The position numbers were made by a program, and so were the translations under genes. From Lachnospiraceae bacterium (GTDB lineage: Bacteria > Bacillota > Clostridia > Lachnospirales > Lachnospiraceae), in assembly GCA_031272985.1 (NCBI GenBank), contig JAISSU010000008.1, positions 1 through 38,799 on the forward strand: a DNA stretch of 38,799 nt. The letters run 5' to 3'. The notes beneath the pieces were generated by a model. That model made no database searches. It was not told the origin of the DNA and saw nothing but the letters and a program-made list of their open reading frames with translations. Shown here piece by piece: positions 35,201 to 38,799 of the stretch (position 1 is its first letter; each line of letters begins with the position of its first letter).

Positions 35201-36110
35201 CGTCGCTAAAATAGACATTCGTCGCGTTTATTATCGCATAGCTCGCGCCTTGCGCTAATGACCAGTCATTGGTGCCTGTGAAGTTAACGCGACCATTCGG
35301 AAGCGAGATAAGTCCCGCGGTAGGCTTTAGTGACGTATCACCCTTTACCCCGTTTATATTGACCGTCCATCCCGCGCTCTGCGTGACATTCGAATCATCG
35401 AAATCGCAATACGAGGTCCCGCCCGAATTAGTCGCCGCTGCAATAAGAGAATAGGTCGTGGCATTATTTCGTATAATTATAATATTTTTAAGTGTGAAAG
35501 CGTGCGTCAGATTCTGGGCGAGAATAAAGCCGGGTCTGTTAATGGCAGTACTTGCGCCGCCCGAGCGAAAATCAAGTGTATATCCGTTTCCGTCAATGGT
35601 TAAATCCCTGCTGATTTGGGGAAGGTCATTCGTAGCGGCAGTTCCGCCATTAGCGGTATCTCTTTGAATATTGTTTTTAAGCTTAATCGTGGTGACAGAA
35701 GGATCCGCGATGGCATTTCGAAGATCCTGCCAATCCTCAATATTGGCAGTACCCGGAGGGTCAATCGTGATAGACATGGGACTAATCCCGGCAGGACTCA
35801 TTAAAGGAGTGGACGCGGAAGTTTCCGAACCCGTCTCTGCGGTCGTAGAACCCGCAGGCGCAGTCGTTCCCGTTCCCGTCTCGCCGGTCGCAGAACCTGC
35901 AGGCGTAGTCGTTTCCGTCTCACCGGTCGTACCCGTAGGCGTACTCGTGCCTGTCCCGGTTTCCTCCTCCCCTACGGTTTCCACTACCGGAGCCCCCTCT
36001 ACATTAACTCCGGTTTGGAAGTATGGATTAAAGGCGATAACCCCCACTAATAAAATCGCAGCAATCCTCTTCCACAAAGACTTTCGTTGGTCAACAATAT
36101 TCTTTTTCAC
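23226..36110 (-). CDS. Giant cell-wall-anchored adhesin with beta-helix, SdrD_B domains and duplicated Ig-like array
   Basis: A 4294-residue exported surface protein. GTG at 36110 follows a GAGAGGGA site. Residues 1-41 are a signal peptide (KKR-type basic start, ILLVGVIAFNPYF core); 44-105 are a Thr/Gly/Ser/Glu linker. Residues about 115-760 are a pectate-lyase-like beta-helix (IDGNGYTLDF and many short N/G-rich strands). SdrD_B-like domains occur near 1157-1220, 1437-1500, 3811-3910 and 4111-4205 (GRIYGVAYNDTNRNNVYDAG type), alternating with pilin-like domains with early lysines suited to isopeptide bonds. Residues 1713-3807 are two tandem copies of a unit of about 1040-1056 residues. The end carries VPNTG (4251-4255), a hydrophobic helix and a basic tail, a sortase signal. 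Likely adhesion or cell-surface scaffolding; no sortase is in the window. Confidence 0.9.
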   Translation of the reverse strand: MKKNIVDQRKSLWKRIAAILLVGVIAFNPYFQTGVNVEGAPVVETVGEEETGTGTSTPTGTTGETETTTPAGSATGETGTGTTAPAGSTTAETGSETSASTPLMSPAGISPMSITIDPPGTANIEDWQDLRNAIADPSVTTIKLKNNIQRDTANGGTAATNDLPQISRDLTIDGNGYTLDFRSGGASTAINRPGFILAQNLTHAFTLKNIIIIRNNATTYSLIAAATNSGGTSYCDFDDSNVTQSAGWTVNINGVKGDTSLKPTAGLISLPNGRVNFTGTNDWSLAQGASYAIINATNVYFSDGTKSSFNAQKFPVIFSETSSNSTHTLSVTGDGTVVDMYALGNGGSGASNNNTGAIKINIDNTTANRADISITNKAVLNITSDGWGDGDEGATVLLNAGAGSIVVNAGAKLNVSSLCGVEGRPNTTNAAGASLRYRGQPAIMMQIQGGTFTVDGDGSEMNVESYGASNNYGGVLRFRNVGGQIFTVSNKAKVSVVSHYRPGGSKNPAAIRFGIGVNNGFHVTSGGIVYIHNEGDGTVDDGKNSLAGGNDGIEFDANDFMFEVSGAGSQIEVISDYGPAVDARGRNNGAITLADKAKFVAYGNTPSKTDAIFMAGNNFKFTSDAGLYYDFANTRVGGGTLFAVGSGSTFTSKDTDIAVWGNGLRRDNGTATGANDSNSSTDPISGNPYMDWTLPTFNLSGSNFTTFGTSNDTALTTATTSFGNSGFVPYTRISGNNSTPKVIDLFGDNTIPLTNADKHVRAIATVPEGFDMVDRAIWDDELFARFYVTHPDSTGGEVGAGTVIDAFNQENVWEQETYTGNPLQGVLRYDKGAFLSVGDKYKIASAWRGQVNDPSSTKIHKAEASDITTEELTVIDKTPPQKVTITDPTGTALFSGRKKITGTYLNATQQSGTYPYNPEVATKIYAVRVPAGSTTGTEVKDSGGNLVLAVLDAATSKWEYAIPDNLTLAKDDKLYIVAEDANGNKNPLVDTLYHDAKFDAAPYLTVKEGPSSFTKSIVTPSDSIVTNAAADITWKLTADMPTDMSAITAVVIKDELLTGLKLKNDDIANITVSVVNKTTGAVIAGAATPTKSFTSNTATVSFGTVTNLAGNRIVIEITTNLVPDGSNVLPSQVQNGGSIYFNGELANTIDTLATVSIKGKISGKLFNDLNGDGLYGGSDTAAGSQTVTLINTADNSETTAVTAADGSYSFIVAPGTYKIKAPVMTGKGYTTKSALSVAAGSHVGNDGKSDSLAIDLSNGGANLEKTINAGYAAPTINNATDAFTKKLLKVGNTDTGGPIYDATADLTYEIVYKMPASAAGYNHLEIRDVLYTGLKLKDADIANFNVKVYKNSVEVPGFTGTKTYGAGSGEDVGKMVAAFKFDDTTDFSQLAGAEIVMTVIAKVENSGSSWPASVTDSGRLIVNGDDSSAAPVAGPLTVQNTGRIYGVAYNDTNRNNVYDAGESPLAGVVIQLLDGTGTAISGQQVTTGADGKYLFNQTDGTYGLQFATPQNGMGLTSAPYDGKVTGIDVVIGSAQQSREINKGYNTPDPSVITDLENSLKKGVWQSSTSSYVSTTTITDFNATIEYKVSFDIPANLAGFASITIKDIMDAGLTLATVPAGDWNVKVTVDGTVIPLTAAQSVQSGNTAAILFDAAAIQNYLFNKGGKEVAVIVKANLEKVAGDYLTTVVNRGRITVNSLPDHDTANMNVSIAGNPPVMAFTRRPLVINQTPLSHIMTANEIKAEMTVYDDYDTMTINDVTYTLANGVSAIDTQYVGVYSATYYCHDSNGNNASPITRAIVVTDGRYIIDDPSEVILGARNFAAERDLVDGSDSQVRSWSYAESYDYDGANITSSIVITKPSGYVAKAPEGPYNFTLGVTGKNSNVATKAITGTIIDGHVDPGTKNSKYAVYAKDFSVTTTRAAQILADTTQSLFISEAGAGVILLTPDADVNAKVTLKNQGGFAAVINTSPGYPVQYGVDKDAQMAVTIAAKVTVDNPPTLDVTTPVEVQVGTGLIMNNGVVSANTFNINSTGVSTNDTEDGASVISSLVVTGSVDITKVGLYNVSYSVTDSGNSTVTKQRVVVVNDGRYSVGSQRILYARGFVKRLKDVTDNLGAINFELLVNSGAKLYNGTTGASIDGAAIESDGGYHKAVDVYNSIKIKGVDESSPETLLHKTITGEVVEADEITTGNEEPETGDNYTIFASNLTLTNLQAQNLLNAGDSAIISAAKAGARHILASGGLGNATVTIPSGGNKLQSTTGEYEITFAVGERNAVKVTIIANVSVGPPPTIDMNKPLVYPISDTPGNLSAAQILDGVTASDALGADLTSSVTYSAPDGSAITIPANVAGVTKVKYSVIDAAGNVKSDTRAVIIDDGSFEWDANYILKAKSFVINKNDVALTNAESQILTLSEGRAWDTDGDEARAIVSQTGGYSAFPATYTPQLTIYEYPAMTKTISAMVIEGTGTNGDKYAITAKDFRININDAKILLSQKGDADAYLNNLKSPIHGDVYSYQRTNNLTQAGTILLDSDGGFSALSPSDLVDGYVHEFTVTFKVAQESDTKVSIKMLVSNANPPVLYVPSVKKIAVGAAFAEGAKTDTDPSYMQGIYATDEEDDNDILSGAITHDTPVDSAAEGAYKVTYSVTDSDNNTTTKSGLVLVGDWIIGTDYAIKANDFTKDITEVSGTQSEAISYANATAICIDASSPDFGNSETVIVKSDGGYYGKMPGNYTINFAVQKEQTTNVSIIASVGKGNIPVITLEERPLVIQKTSTSHNMTSSEIKDKLSVYDAEDSGLGGVGISVSDVTYTLANGVANIDTKYVGVYSATYNVTDSHGNDAVPKKRAIVVTDGRYIIDNSSEVILGARNFAAEREKVDGSITQVRSWSYAEGYDFDGENITAQITVTKPAAYVAKAPEGPYNFNLSLTGKAGNTATKNIVGTIIDGKVDPGTKDSKYSVYAKDFSVTTTRAKEILADISESLFISEAGAGIVLLTPDADTAAKVMVKNKGGFAAVVNTDPGYEIVYGVDKDSEPGVAIDAKVTADGAPTLNVTTPIEIEPQSGLIISNGNVTTTVFNEKTTGVSADDAEDGSAYVLSTLIVTGSVDKNKVGIYTLSYTITDKGGNTVTARRVVVVNDGRYIVGSERILYARGFVAKLADVTSDASKINAEILSRSGAKVYSALSGEQTDGAAVEDDGGFTKAVGVYDAIKLSAINTSSPETLIRKTITGEVVDADEIKTGPEDPEKGDNYTIYANNIQLTTNEAADIISGGDSALIAAAKAKAKHILPNGTLSNATVVIPSGGNELKALQGEYEITFAVDETKMGAGSAASYAVSVTIIANVSIGAPPTISMNKPLVYPLSSTAGNLSDDEILVNVRAQDNLANDITDSVEYTDSNGDPITIPKDEPGVYEVKYTATDGVGNIKSDSRAVIIDDGSFSWDENYIISAKSFVIAKSKVEKTGKEAQILTLSEAGAWDIRGRKKEVALSSVGGYTDSVGTYTPVATITDYPSMTKTISAMVYDDETGGKGVNGAKYSLTGKDFTINSAKAKELLTLKGNAAEYLKAMIQKSYADVHAWLRTNNLTEGGTITLIKDAFGSIDPQILNNIENGLTYELEFSVAEEPDTTIKINLIISNGNPPVLNVPAYKVIPKNAIFPVGAREDENPSYKQGVFATDDEDDNETLTNSITNDSEVKTDTEGVYLVNYSVTDSDGNKVDKIGLVLVGDWIIGEGYAIAANDFEISISEVTGTETQAIENSKARAVCIDPDDPNFGKAVRVIVSDDGGYYEAEMGTYDITFAVEAENSTKVTITALIGGAGQIYGIAFKDTNRNGIKDIGEEGIEGIKVQLYSSNGGRIVEQAMRLMESALTPLANLNNDSVPTGNAIKTVTTAEDGGFRFLVTEGTYEVLFEKTFKGMGLSIEPKSGLYSNIAIDLSDGGVSARQVNAGYAYPNPLSIKSIKDTFKKEIKEGLSYVTEKSIYDSTGLLEYKISFMAPADMTGIAMIELRDIMEDGLIFASDTEGAWNVKVTVDGSVYKTLELEGSVASVVLSGDGMNAWANKEIAMFVRAKLSKVSGAYVRDVKNGGEIVLNDSEKSPSTDPDNKSETIKTPENQPKVTNTGRIYGYAYADINKNEIRETNESLLAGVVIEILDKDGKKVALETAGLPLRYASAGPTGTSSGKITTDSTGHYSIDVPAGTYQVKFSTRLSASTISGGILEIYKPAGGTLSSVTVTLGASSVQNKEINASYYIPPVAPAPVPNTGDQAAFLPIVFAFLVSAEVLMFLLLWIKKREREKMKKQRI
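23346..23360 (-). other. Sortase cell-wall sorting motif VPNTG in the adhesin
   Basis: These codons encode VPNTG, followed by DQAAFLPIVFAFLVSAEVLM (hydrophobic) and a KKREREKMKKQR tail. The order motif, helix, basic tail is diagnostic of sortase substrates. The first position is V rather than the classical L. Confidence 0.88.
24690..27857 (-). repeat. Adhesin super-repeat, copy 2 (about residues 2752-3807)
   Basis: The second copy has the same module order as copy 1. Matching markers are VTDGRYIIDNSSEVILGARN, SKYSVYAKDFSVTTTRA, VVVNDGRYIVGSERILYARG, GDNYTIYANNIQL, IIDDGSFSWDENYIISAK, GAKYSLTGKDFTI and LVGDWIIGEGYAIAANDF. The period at the copy boundary is 3117 bp. Divergence is spread over the whole length, so the duplication is not recent. 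Confidence 0.85.
27858..30974 (-). repeat. Adhesin super-repeat, copy 1 (residues 1713-2751)
   Basis: About 1039 residues that recur, diverged, in copy 2. Marker peptides in order are VTDGRYIIDDPSEVILGARN, SKYAVYAKDFSVTTTRA, VVVNDGRYSVGSQRILYARG, GDNYTIFASNLTL, IIDDGSFEWDANYILKAK, GDKYAITAKDFRI and LVGDWIIGTDYAIKANDF. The unit contains four Ig-like domains (pattern GxYxVxYxVTDxxGN) and seven copies of a YxIxAxxF module. Confidence 0.85.
35800..35980 (-). repeat. Low-complexity Thr/Gly/Glu linker after the signal peptide
   Basis: Imperfect short repeats of the type PAGSATGETGTGTTAPAGS encode a flexible, hydroxyl-rich stretch between the signal peptide and the beta-helix. Such linkers are often glycosylated and prone to slippage. 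Exact unit boundaries are hard to fix by eye. Confidence 0.6.
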
Positions 36111-36154
36111 AATGACATCCCTCTCGCCAATCGGACGTAGATATAATTACTTAA

Positions 36155-36183
36155 ATGATATACAAAAATGAGAAAAATTTCAA
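36155..36183 (-). promoter_or_regulatory. Promoter of the adhesin gene
   Basis: On the minus strand, TTGAAA (36178-36183) and TATCAT (36155-36160) are separated by exactly 17 bases. This lies about 45 bases ahead of the GTG start, leaving room for a short leader and the GAGAGGGA ribosome-binding site. Both hexamers are close to the sigma-A consensus. Confidence 0.6.
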
Positions 36184-36249
36184 TAAAAATAACACTTGAT
36201 ACTGTAAGACTTTTAAAGAAATTTTATCAAGATTTAAGACATTTTACAG

Positions 36250-36289
36250 AAATGCGGAAACTGCTATTATTGAGTGAGTTTTCGCATTT
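36250..36289. other. Imperfect inverted repeat between adhesin promoter and antitoxin remnant
   Basis: Arms AAATGCGGAAACT (36250-36262) and AGTTTTCGCATTT (36277-36289) pair over 13 positions with one G-T pair and a 14-base loop. It lies just upstream of the adhesin -35 element. There is no clear T-run beyond the arms, so it may be a regulator binding site or a weak terminator for leftward transcripts of the remnant. Confidence 0.4.
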
Positions 36290-36300
36290 GAAGATAAACT

Positions 36301-36549
36301 TCAGTCCCCATATTTCTCAGTCTGCCTCCGTTTTATGTCTTCAAACACTTCCTTCGCCGGTCTTCCTCGCCCGGCAAGAACATCGGCATGACCTTCGTCC
36401 AGTAAACGATATAGCTCTTTTCTGCCGCTAAGCTCGTCATAAGCATCAATGTTCATAACCGCCAGATCGCCCTGACCGTTCCGAGTAATGAAAACGGGTT
36501 CGCAGGTCTTATGATGCAAAAACCACAGCCAAACGCTGTGATTTTTCAT
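36301..36549 (-). pseudogene. 5'-truncated Phd/YefM-type antitoxin remnant
   Basis: The frame encodes EPVFITRNGQGDLAVMNIDA followed by YDELSGRKELYRLLDEGHAD and ends at EKYGD. This matches the middle and end of Phd/YefM-type antitoxins of the EPIFITKNGYGDMVIMS kind. The usual N-terminal DNA-binding part (MPxIxPIxDLKNTSEI-like, about 20 residues) is absent. In its place the frame reads through the hairpin of a transcription terminator, so the apparent ATG at 36549 is probably fortuitous and the homologous part begins near HHKTCEP (about 36516). No toxin gene follows. The break coincides with the 3' flank of tRNA-Ser, a common recombination site. It is likely a non-functional remnant, though a short protein cannot be excluded. 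Confidence 0.6.
36518..36546 (-). terminator. Intrinsic terminator of tRNA-Ser (possibly bidirectional)
   Basis: Stem CACAGC/GCTGTG (36524-36529 and 36535-36540) with a 5-base loop is followed by five T residues on the minus strand (36518-36522). Five T residues also follow on the plus strand (36542-36546). It lies 26 bases beyond the 3' end of the tRNA. Confidence 0.75.
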
Positions 36550-36565
36550 ATCCCTTCATATTAAA

Positions 36566-36653
36566 CGGAGAAAGAGGGATTTGAACCCTCGCGCCGGTTA
36601 CCCGACCTACACCCTTAGCAGGGGCGCCTCTTCAGCCTCTTGAGTATTTCTCC
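36566..36653 (-). tRNA. tRNA-Ser (anticodon GCU)
   Basis: An 88-base type II tRNA. The 7-bp acceptor stem GGAGAAA/TTTCTCC (36647-36653 with 36567-36573) carries discriminator G at 36566. The T arm reads GAGGGTTCAAATCCCTC, and the long variable arm is typical of serine tRNAs. The anticodon GCT lies at 36617-36619 within CTGCTAAG, reading AGC/AGU codons. CCA is not encoded. Upstream, two TATAAT boxes (36683-36688 and 36710-36715) could serve as -10 elements, although their -35 regions are poor. Confidence 0.93.
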
Positions 36654-36682
36654 TCGCCTGAATCTTTTATTCTGTATCAGTT

Positions 36683-36688
36683 ATTATA
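36683..36688 (-). promoter_or_regulatory. -10 box ahead of tRNA-Ser
   Basis: TATAAT on the minus strand lies 30 bases upstream of the mature tRNA 5' end, a normal distance for a tRNA promoter. No good -35 hexamer is found at 16-18 bases; a second TATAAT lies at 36710-36715. Confidence 0.4.
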
Positions 36689-36715
36689 CGCCTTTCAGAC
36701 GCAAAATTGATTATA

Positions 36716-37468
36716 CTAAACCGAAATTGGCTTGTCAACTGTAGCATTTTTGATACTCGAAGTCTGCGCTTCTATTTTCTCTACTATCCTCTCCCTTACT
36801 ATCTTTGCTATTTCCGTGCTTTTTAAGCCTTCATATTCTTCGTAATAAATGGGCAAAAGGAAGTGCACCTGCACAGTTACAGGTTTTGTGGTTTTGCTGT
36901 CAAAGGGCATATTTGAGTCTATAAGTGCCACCGGAACTATTGCGCATTTTGACATAATTGCAGCTTTAAAGCTCCCGCCTTTAAATTCACGTACGACGTT
37001 TCTTTCTCCTGACCTGGTGCCTTCGGGAAAGATGCAGTAATTCCGCCCGCCCTCGATGGCCTTTGCAATTTGCATTATCGTCTTTAGGCCTTCTCTGATA
37101 TTCTCCCTGTCAATGATAAATGAGTTTGTGCAGGCAAAGACTTGCTTTAACAGAGGGACATTTCTGACTTCTTTTTTGGCCACCGCTCCGAAAGGTTTCG
37201 TACTCGCCTCCATTATGGCAATCACATCATAGAGCCCCTGATGATTGGGAAAATATATAAAGCCGTCTTTTTCAGGGATATTTTCGGTTCCTGTTGACAA
37301 AATGGTGACGCGCCCTCCCTTATTGGCGCGCCTTACCATATACTTAATGAATTCCCATTGATTTTCAATGGAATATTTTTCATTATGCGCCGCACGATAA
37401 CACAGTCTGCACCATATTACCGGCAGCGCAATTATATTCCACAATAACATTCTTATTATTCTTCTCAT
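36716..37468 (-). CDS. plsC: 1-acyl-sn-glycerol-3-phosphate acyltransferase (PlsC-like)
   Basis: A 250-residue membrane-associated acyltransferase that adds a fatty acyl group to lysophosphatidic acid in phospholipid synthesis. The catalytic NHQGLYD motif (N75-D81, an NHx4D box) and the substrate-binding FPEGTR (147-152) are intact, with an N-terminal hydrophobic helix (MLLWNIIALPVIWC). Length fits the family. It lies 25 bases downstream of the DUF4153-like gene and may be cotranscribed with it. It is a housekeeping gene outside the polysaccharide locus. Confidence 0.9.
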   Translation of the reverse strand: MRRIIRMLLWNIIALPVIWCRLCYRAAHNEKYSIENQWEFIKYMVRRANKGGRVTILSTGTENIPEKDGFIYFPNHQGLYDVIAIMEASTKPFGAVAKKEVRNVPLLKQVFACTNSFIIDRENIREGLKTIMQIAKAIEGGRNYCIFPEGTRSGERNVVREFKGGSFKAAIMSKCAIVPVALIDSNMPFDSKTTKPVTVQVHFLLPIYYEEYEGLKSTEIAKIVRERIVEKIEAQTSSIKNATVDKPISV

Positions 37469-37493
37469 AAATCAATCTGTCCGTAATAATAAT

Positions 37494-38799
37494 CTAATAT
37501 TCGTAGTCGCCATAGTCGTCGTCATATCCATAAAGCCGCTGCCAGTATTTTTTATCGGCGCTGTGCGACTTTAGGTAATCCATTGCTACCTTTTTAGCGA
37601 GTATTCTGGAAAAATTAGCCTTACGGAAATAAATATCGTCATTTTCTTCATTCAAATCGTAAAAGTAGCCGTACAGCCGTGCTTTGACGTAATCTTCGTT
37701 ATACATCCAATAAATATTATCATTGTAATCGTAGTTATAATAATAATCGTCATAATAGTAGTCTTCGCGATATTTGTATTCCGGGTCAATGTTATCGCTG
37801 TCTTTATCAATCTTTTCGGGATTTATCTTTGCAATATAGGGTGCGGCATCAAGCGAAAGCCTGTTGCTCAGCATATATTCCAAATCATCTTCTTTTATCG
37901 TCTCCATGTGTTCGACATTGTATTTAGCCACAATGGCGTCCGGACGCGCAAACGAAAACGCGATATAAAGCGCTCCAACCACCAGCACACAGTATTGGAA
38001 AAGCGGCAGCTTATTATTGAAAATCCGTATGATTAGCCCTGCCATCAAAAGCGCCAAAACCACCATAAACCAAAGCGTAATTGCCCTTAAAAATGTCAGG
38101 TGATATTCATCGACGTAATAAATCATGCGATATGCCGCCGAAGCTATCATAATAAAGGTGCAGGCTGATATCAGGGTCAGAATGCCTTTTAGTACCGGGC
38201 TTTTCTTAAAGAAATACATGCATATCAGCACCAGAACAAAATTAATTATTCCCACTGTCACCAGCTCAAAAAAGCCTTCTCTCGCGTAACTCGCGTGGGT
38301 CTCGCCTACGGGCAGTCCGCTTTCTACTCCCACGAACACATAGACTATCTGAATTACAGAAAATATCATGTAAATCACTGCCAAAACACTCGTAAACGTA
38401 ATACCGACAACAGGATTAAACCTCTCCTTTTGTTTCGCCTCTTTATCTTCGGGGAAATTATAATGGCAAATCGCGGCAAAGCCCGAATACAAAAGCACGA
38501 TTCCCAGAATAATCAAAATTAAATTAAGAAATATCGTCTTAAAGTTAATATACTTCAGTATATCCCCGAAAATCTTCGAAAACATAGCATCCGCTTTCAA
38601 AAGTAAGGGCAAAATAATCGCCAAAAGCCCGATAGCAAATGCAATCCCGATTAAGACGGCATAAAAACTCTTGGTGCGTTTTTTCTTTCCGCCTCTTAAA
38701 AATCTGAAAAAATGCTCAAACGGCTTTATTATCGAAATAATAAAGGTTCCGAACAATATGCACATCCGCATGAGATAAGGGAAAAACTCCCATTCCTTA
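37494..38799 (-). CDS. DUF4153/DUF4173-type membrane protein, 5' end outside the window
   Basis: At least 434 residues are readable; the frame stays open to the window edge, so the start is probably beyond 38799, though an in-frame ATG exists at 38771. About eight membrane helices are visible, with conserved-looking segments SYAREGFFELVTVGIINF, YHLTFLRAITLWFMVVLAL and FSFARPDAIVAKYN, resembling DUF4153/DUF4173 proteins of Firmicutes. The soluble C-terminus is extraordinarily rich in Asp and Tyr (YREDYYYDDYYYNYDYNDN) and ends GYDDDYGDYEY. Function is unknown for the family; an envelope role is a guess. Confidence 0.7.
   Translation of the reverse strand, partial: KEWEFFPYLMRMCILFGTFIISIIKPFEHFFRFLRGGKKKRTKSFYAVLIGIAFAIGLLAIILPLLLKADAMFSKIFGDILKYINFKTIFLNLILIILGIVLLYSGFAAICHYNFPEDKEAKQKERFNPVVGITFTSVLAVIYMIFSVIQIVYVFVGVESGLPVGETHASYAREGFFELVTVGIINFVLVLICMYFFKKSPVLKGILTLISACTFIMIASAAYRMIYYVDEYHLTFLRAITLWFMVVLALLMAGLIIRIFNNKLPLFQYCVLVVGALYIAFSFARPDAIVAKYNVEHMETIKEDDLEYMLSNRLSLDAAPYIAKINPEKIDKDSDNIDPEYKYREDYYYDDYYYNYDYNDNIYWMYNEDYVKARLYGYFYDLNEENDDIYFRKANFSRILAKKVAMDYLKSHSADKKYWQRLYGYDDDYGDYEY

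Noticed and set aside
35671-36171. 166-codon rightward frame opposite the adhesin N-terminus with a valine/proline repeat
   Set aside because: It is the mirror of the Thr/Gly-rich linker and signal-peptide codons of the adhesin, with no start site support.
36168-36431. 87-codon rightward frame upstream of the adhesin
   Set aside because: It overlaps the adhesin promoter and the antitoxin remnant on the other strand and has no similarity to known proteins.

Overview
The window looks like chromosomal DNA from a low-GC Gram-positive bacterium, probably an anaerobic member of the Clostridia. The reasons are strong AGGAGG-type ribosome-binding sites, frequent TTG/GTG starts, consensus sigma-A promoters, a sortase-anchored giant surface protein with SdrD_B-type domains, and an oxygen-sensitive two-subunit class I fumarase. 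The assignment comes from protein character only.

Bases 369-23229 are one long rightward run of tightly packed or overlapping genes forming a surface-polysaccharide locus. Its 5' leader (1-368) carries two copies of a 27-29 bp palindrome exactly 180 bp apart. The first block (369-5289) makes a modified sugar. A KijD10/OleW-like 3-ketoreductase and an EvaA/OleV-like NDP-hexose 2,3-dehydratase would give a 2,6-dideoxy-4-keto sugar. WecE would aminate it at C4, and an ATP-grasp ligase could acylate the amine. A polyprenyl-phosphate-type GT2 and a Wzx-like flippase follow.

The second block (7559-16051) is unexpected in such a locus. It is a set of carboxylic-acid enzymes (MmgE/PrpD, a U32-like TIM barrel, an Ldh2-family dehydrogenase, a C-C bond lyase of the CitE-like type, fumarase beta and alpha) interleaved with a membrane protein whose C-terminus holds two acyl-carrier-like domains without a canonical DSL serine. 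My working hypothesis is that this block makes an organic acid used to decorate the amino sugar or the glycan.

The third block (16053-23229) holds a putative GT-C membrane protein, a perfect internal promoter (17554-17582), the PssD/PssE (Alg14/Alg13-like) pair, UDP-glucose dehydrogenase, a GT4, and a Wzy-like polymerase fused to a galactofuranosyltransferase-like domain. No rmlA, rmlB or glf gene is in the window, so those precursors must come from elsewhere.

The last gene converges on, and overlaps by four bases at the stop codons, a leftward gene for a 4294-residue cell-wall-anchored adhesin (23226-36110). The adhesin contains a tandemly duplicated unit of about 1040-1056 residues built from Ig-like domains and a recurrent module I cannot name, bracketed by SdrD_B domains and ending in a VPNTG sortase signal. 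Upstream of it, still leftward, lie a 5'-truncated Phd/YefM-type antitoxin remnant, tRNA-Ser(GCU) with a terminator, a PlsC-type acyltransferase and a DUF4153/DUF4173-type membrane protein that runs off the window edge.
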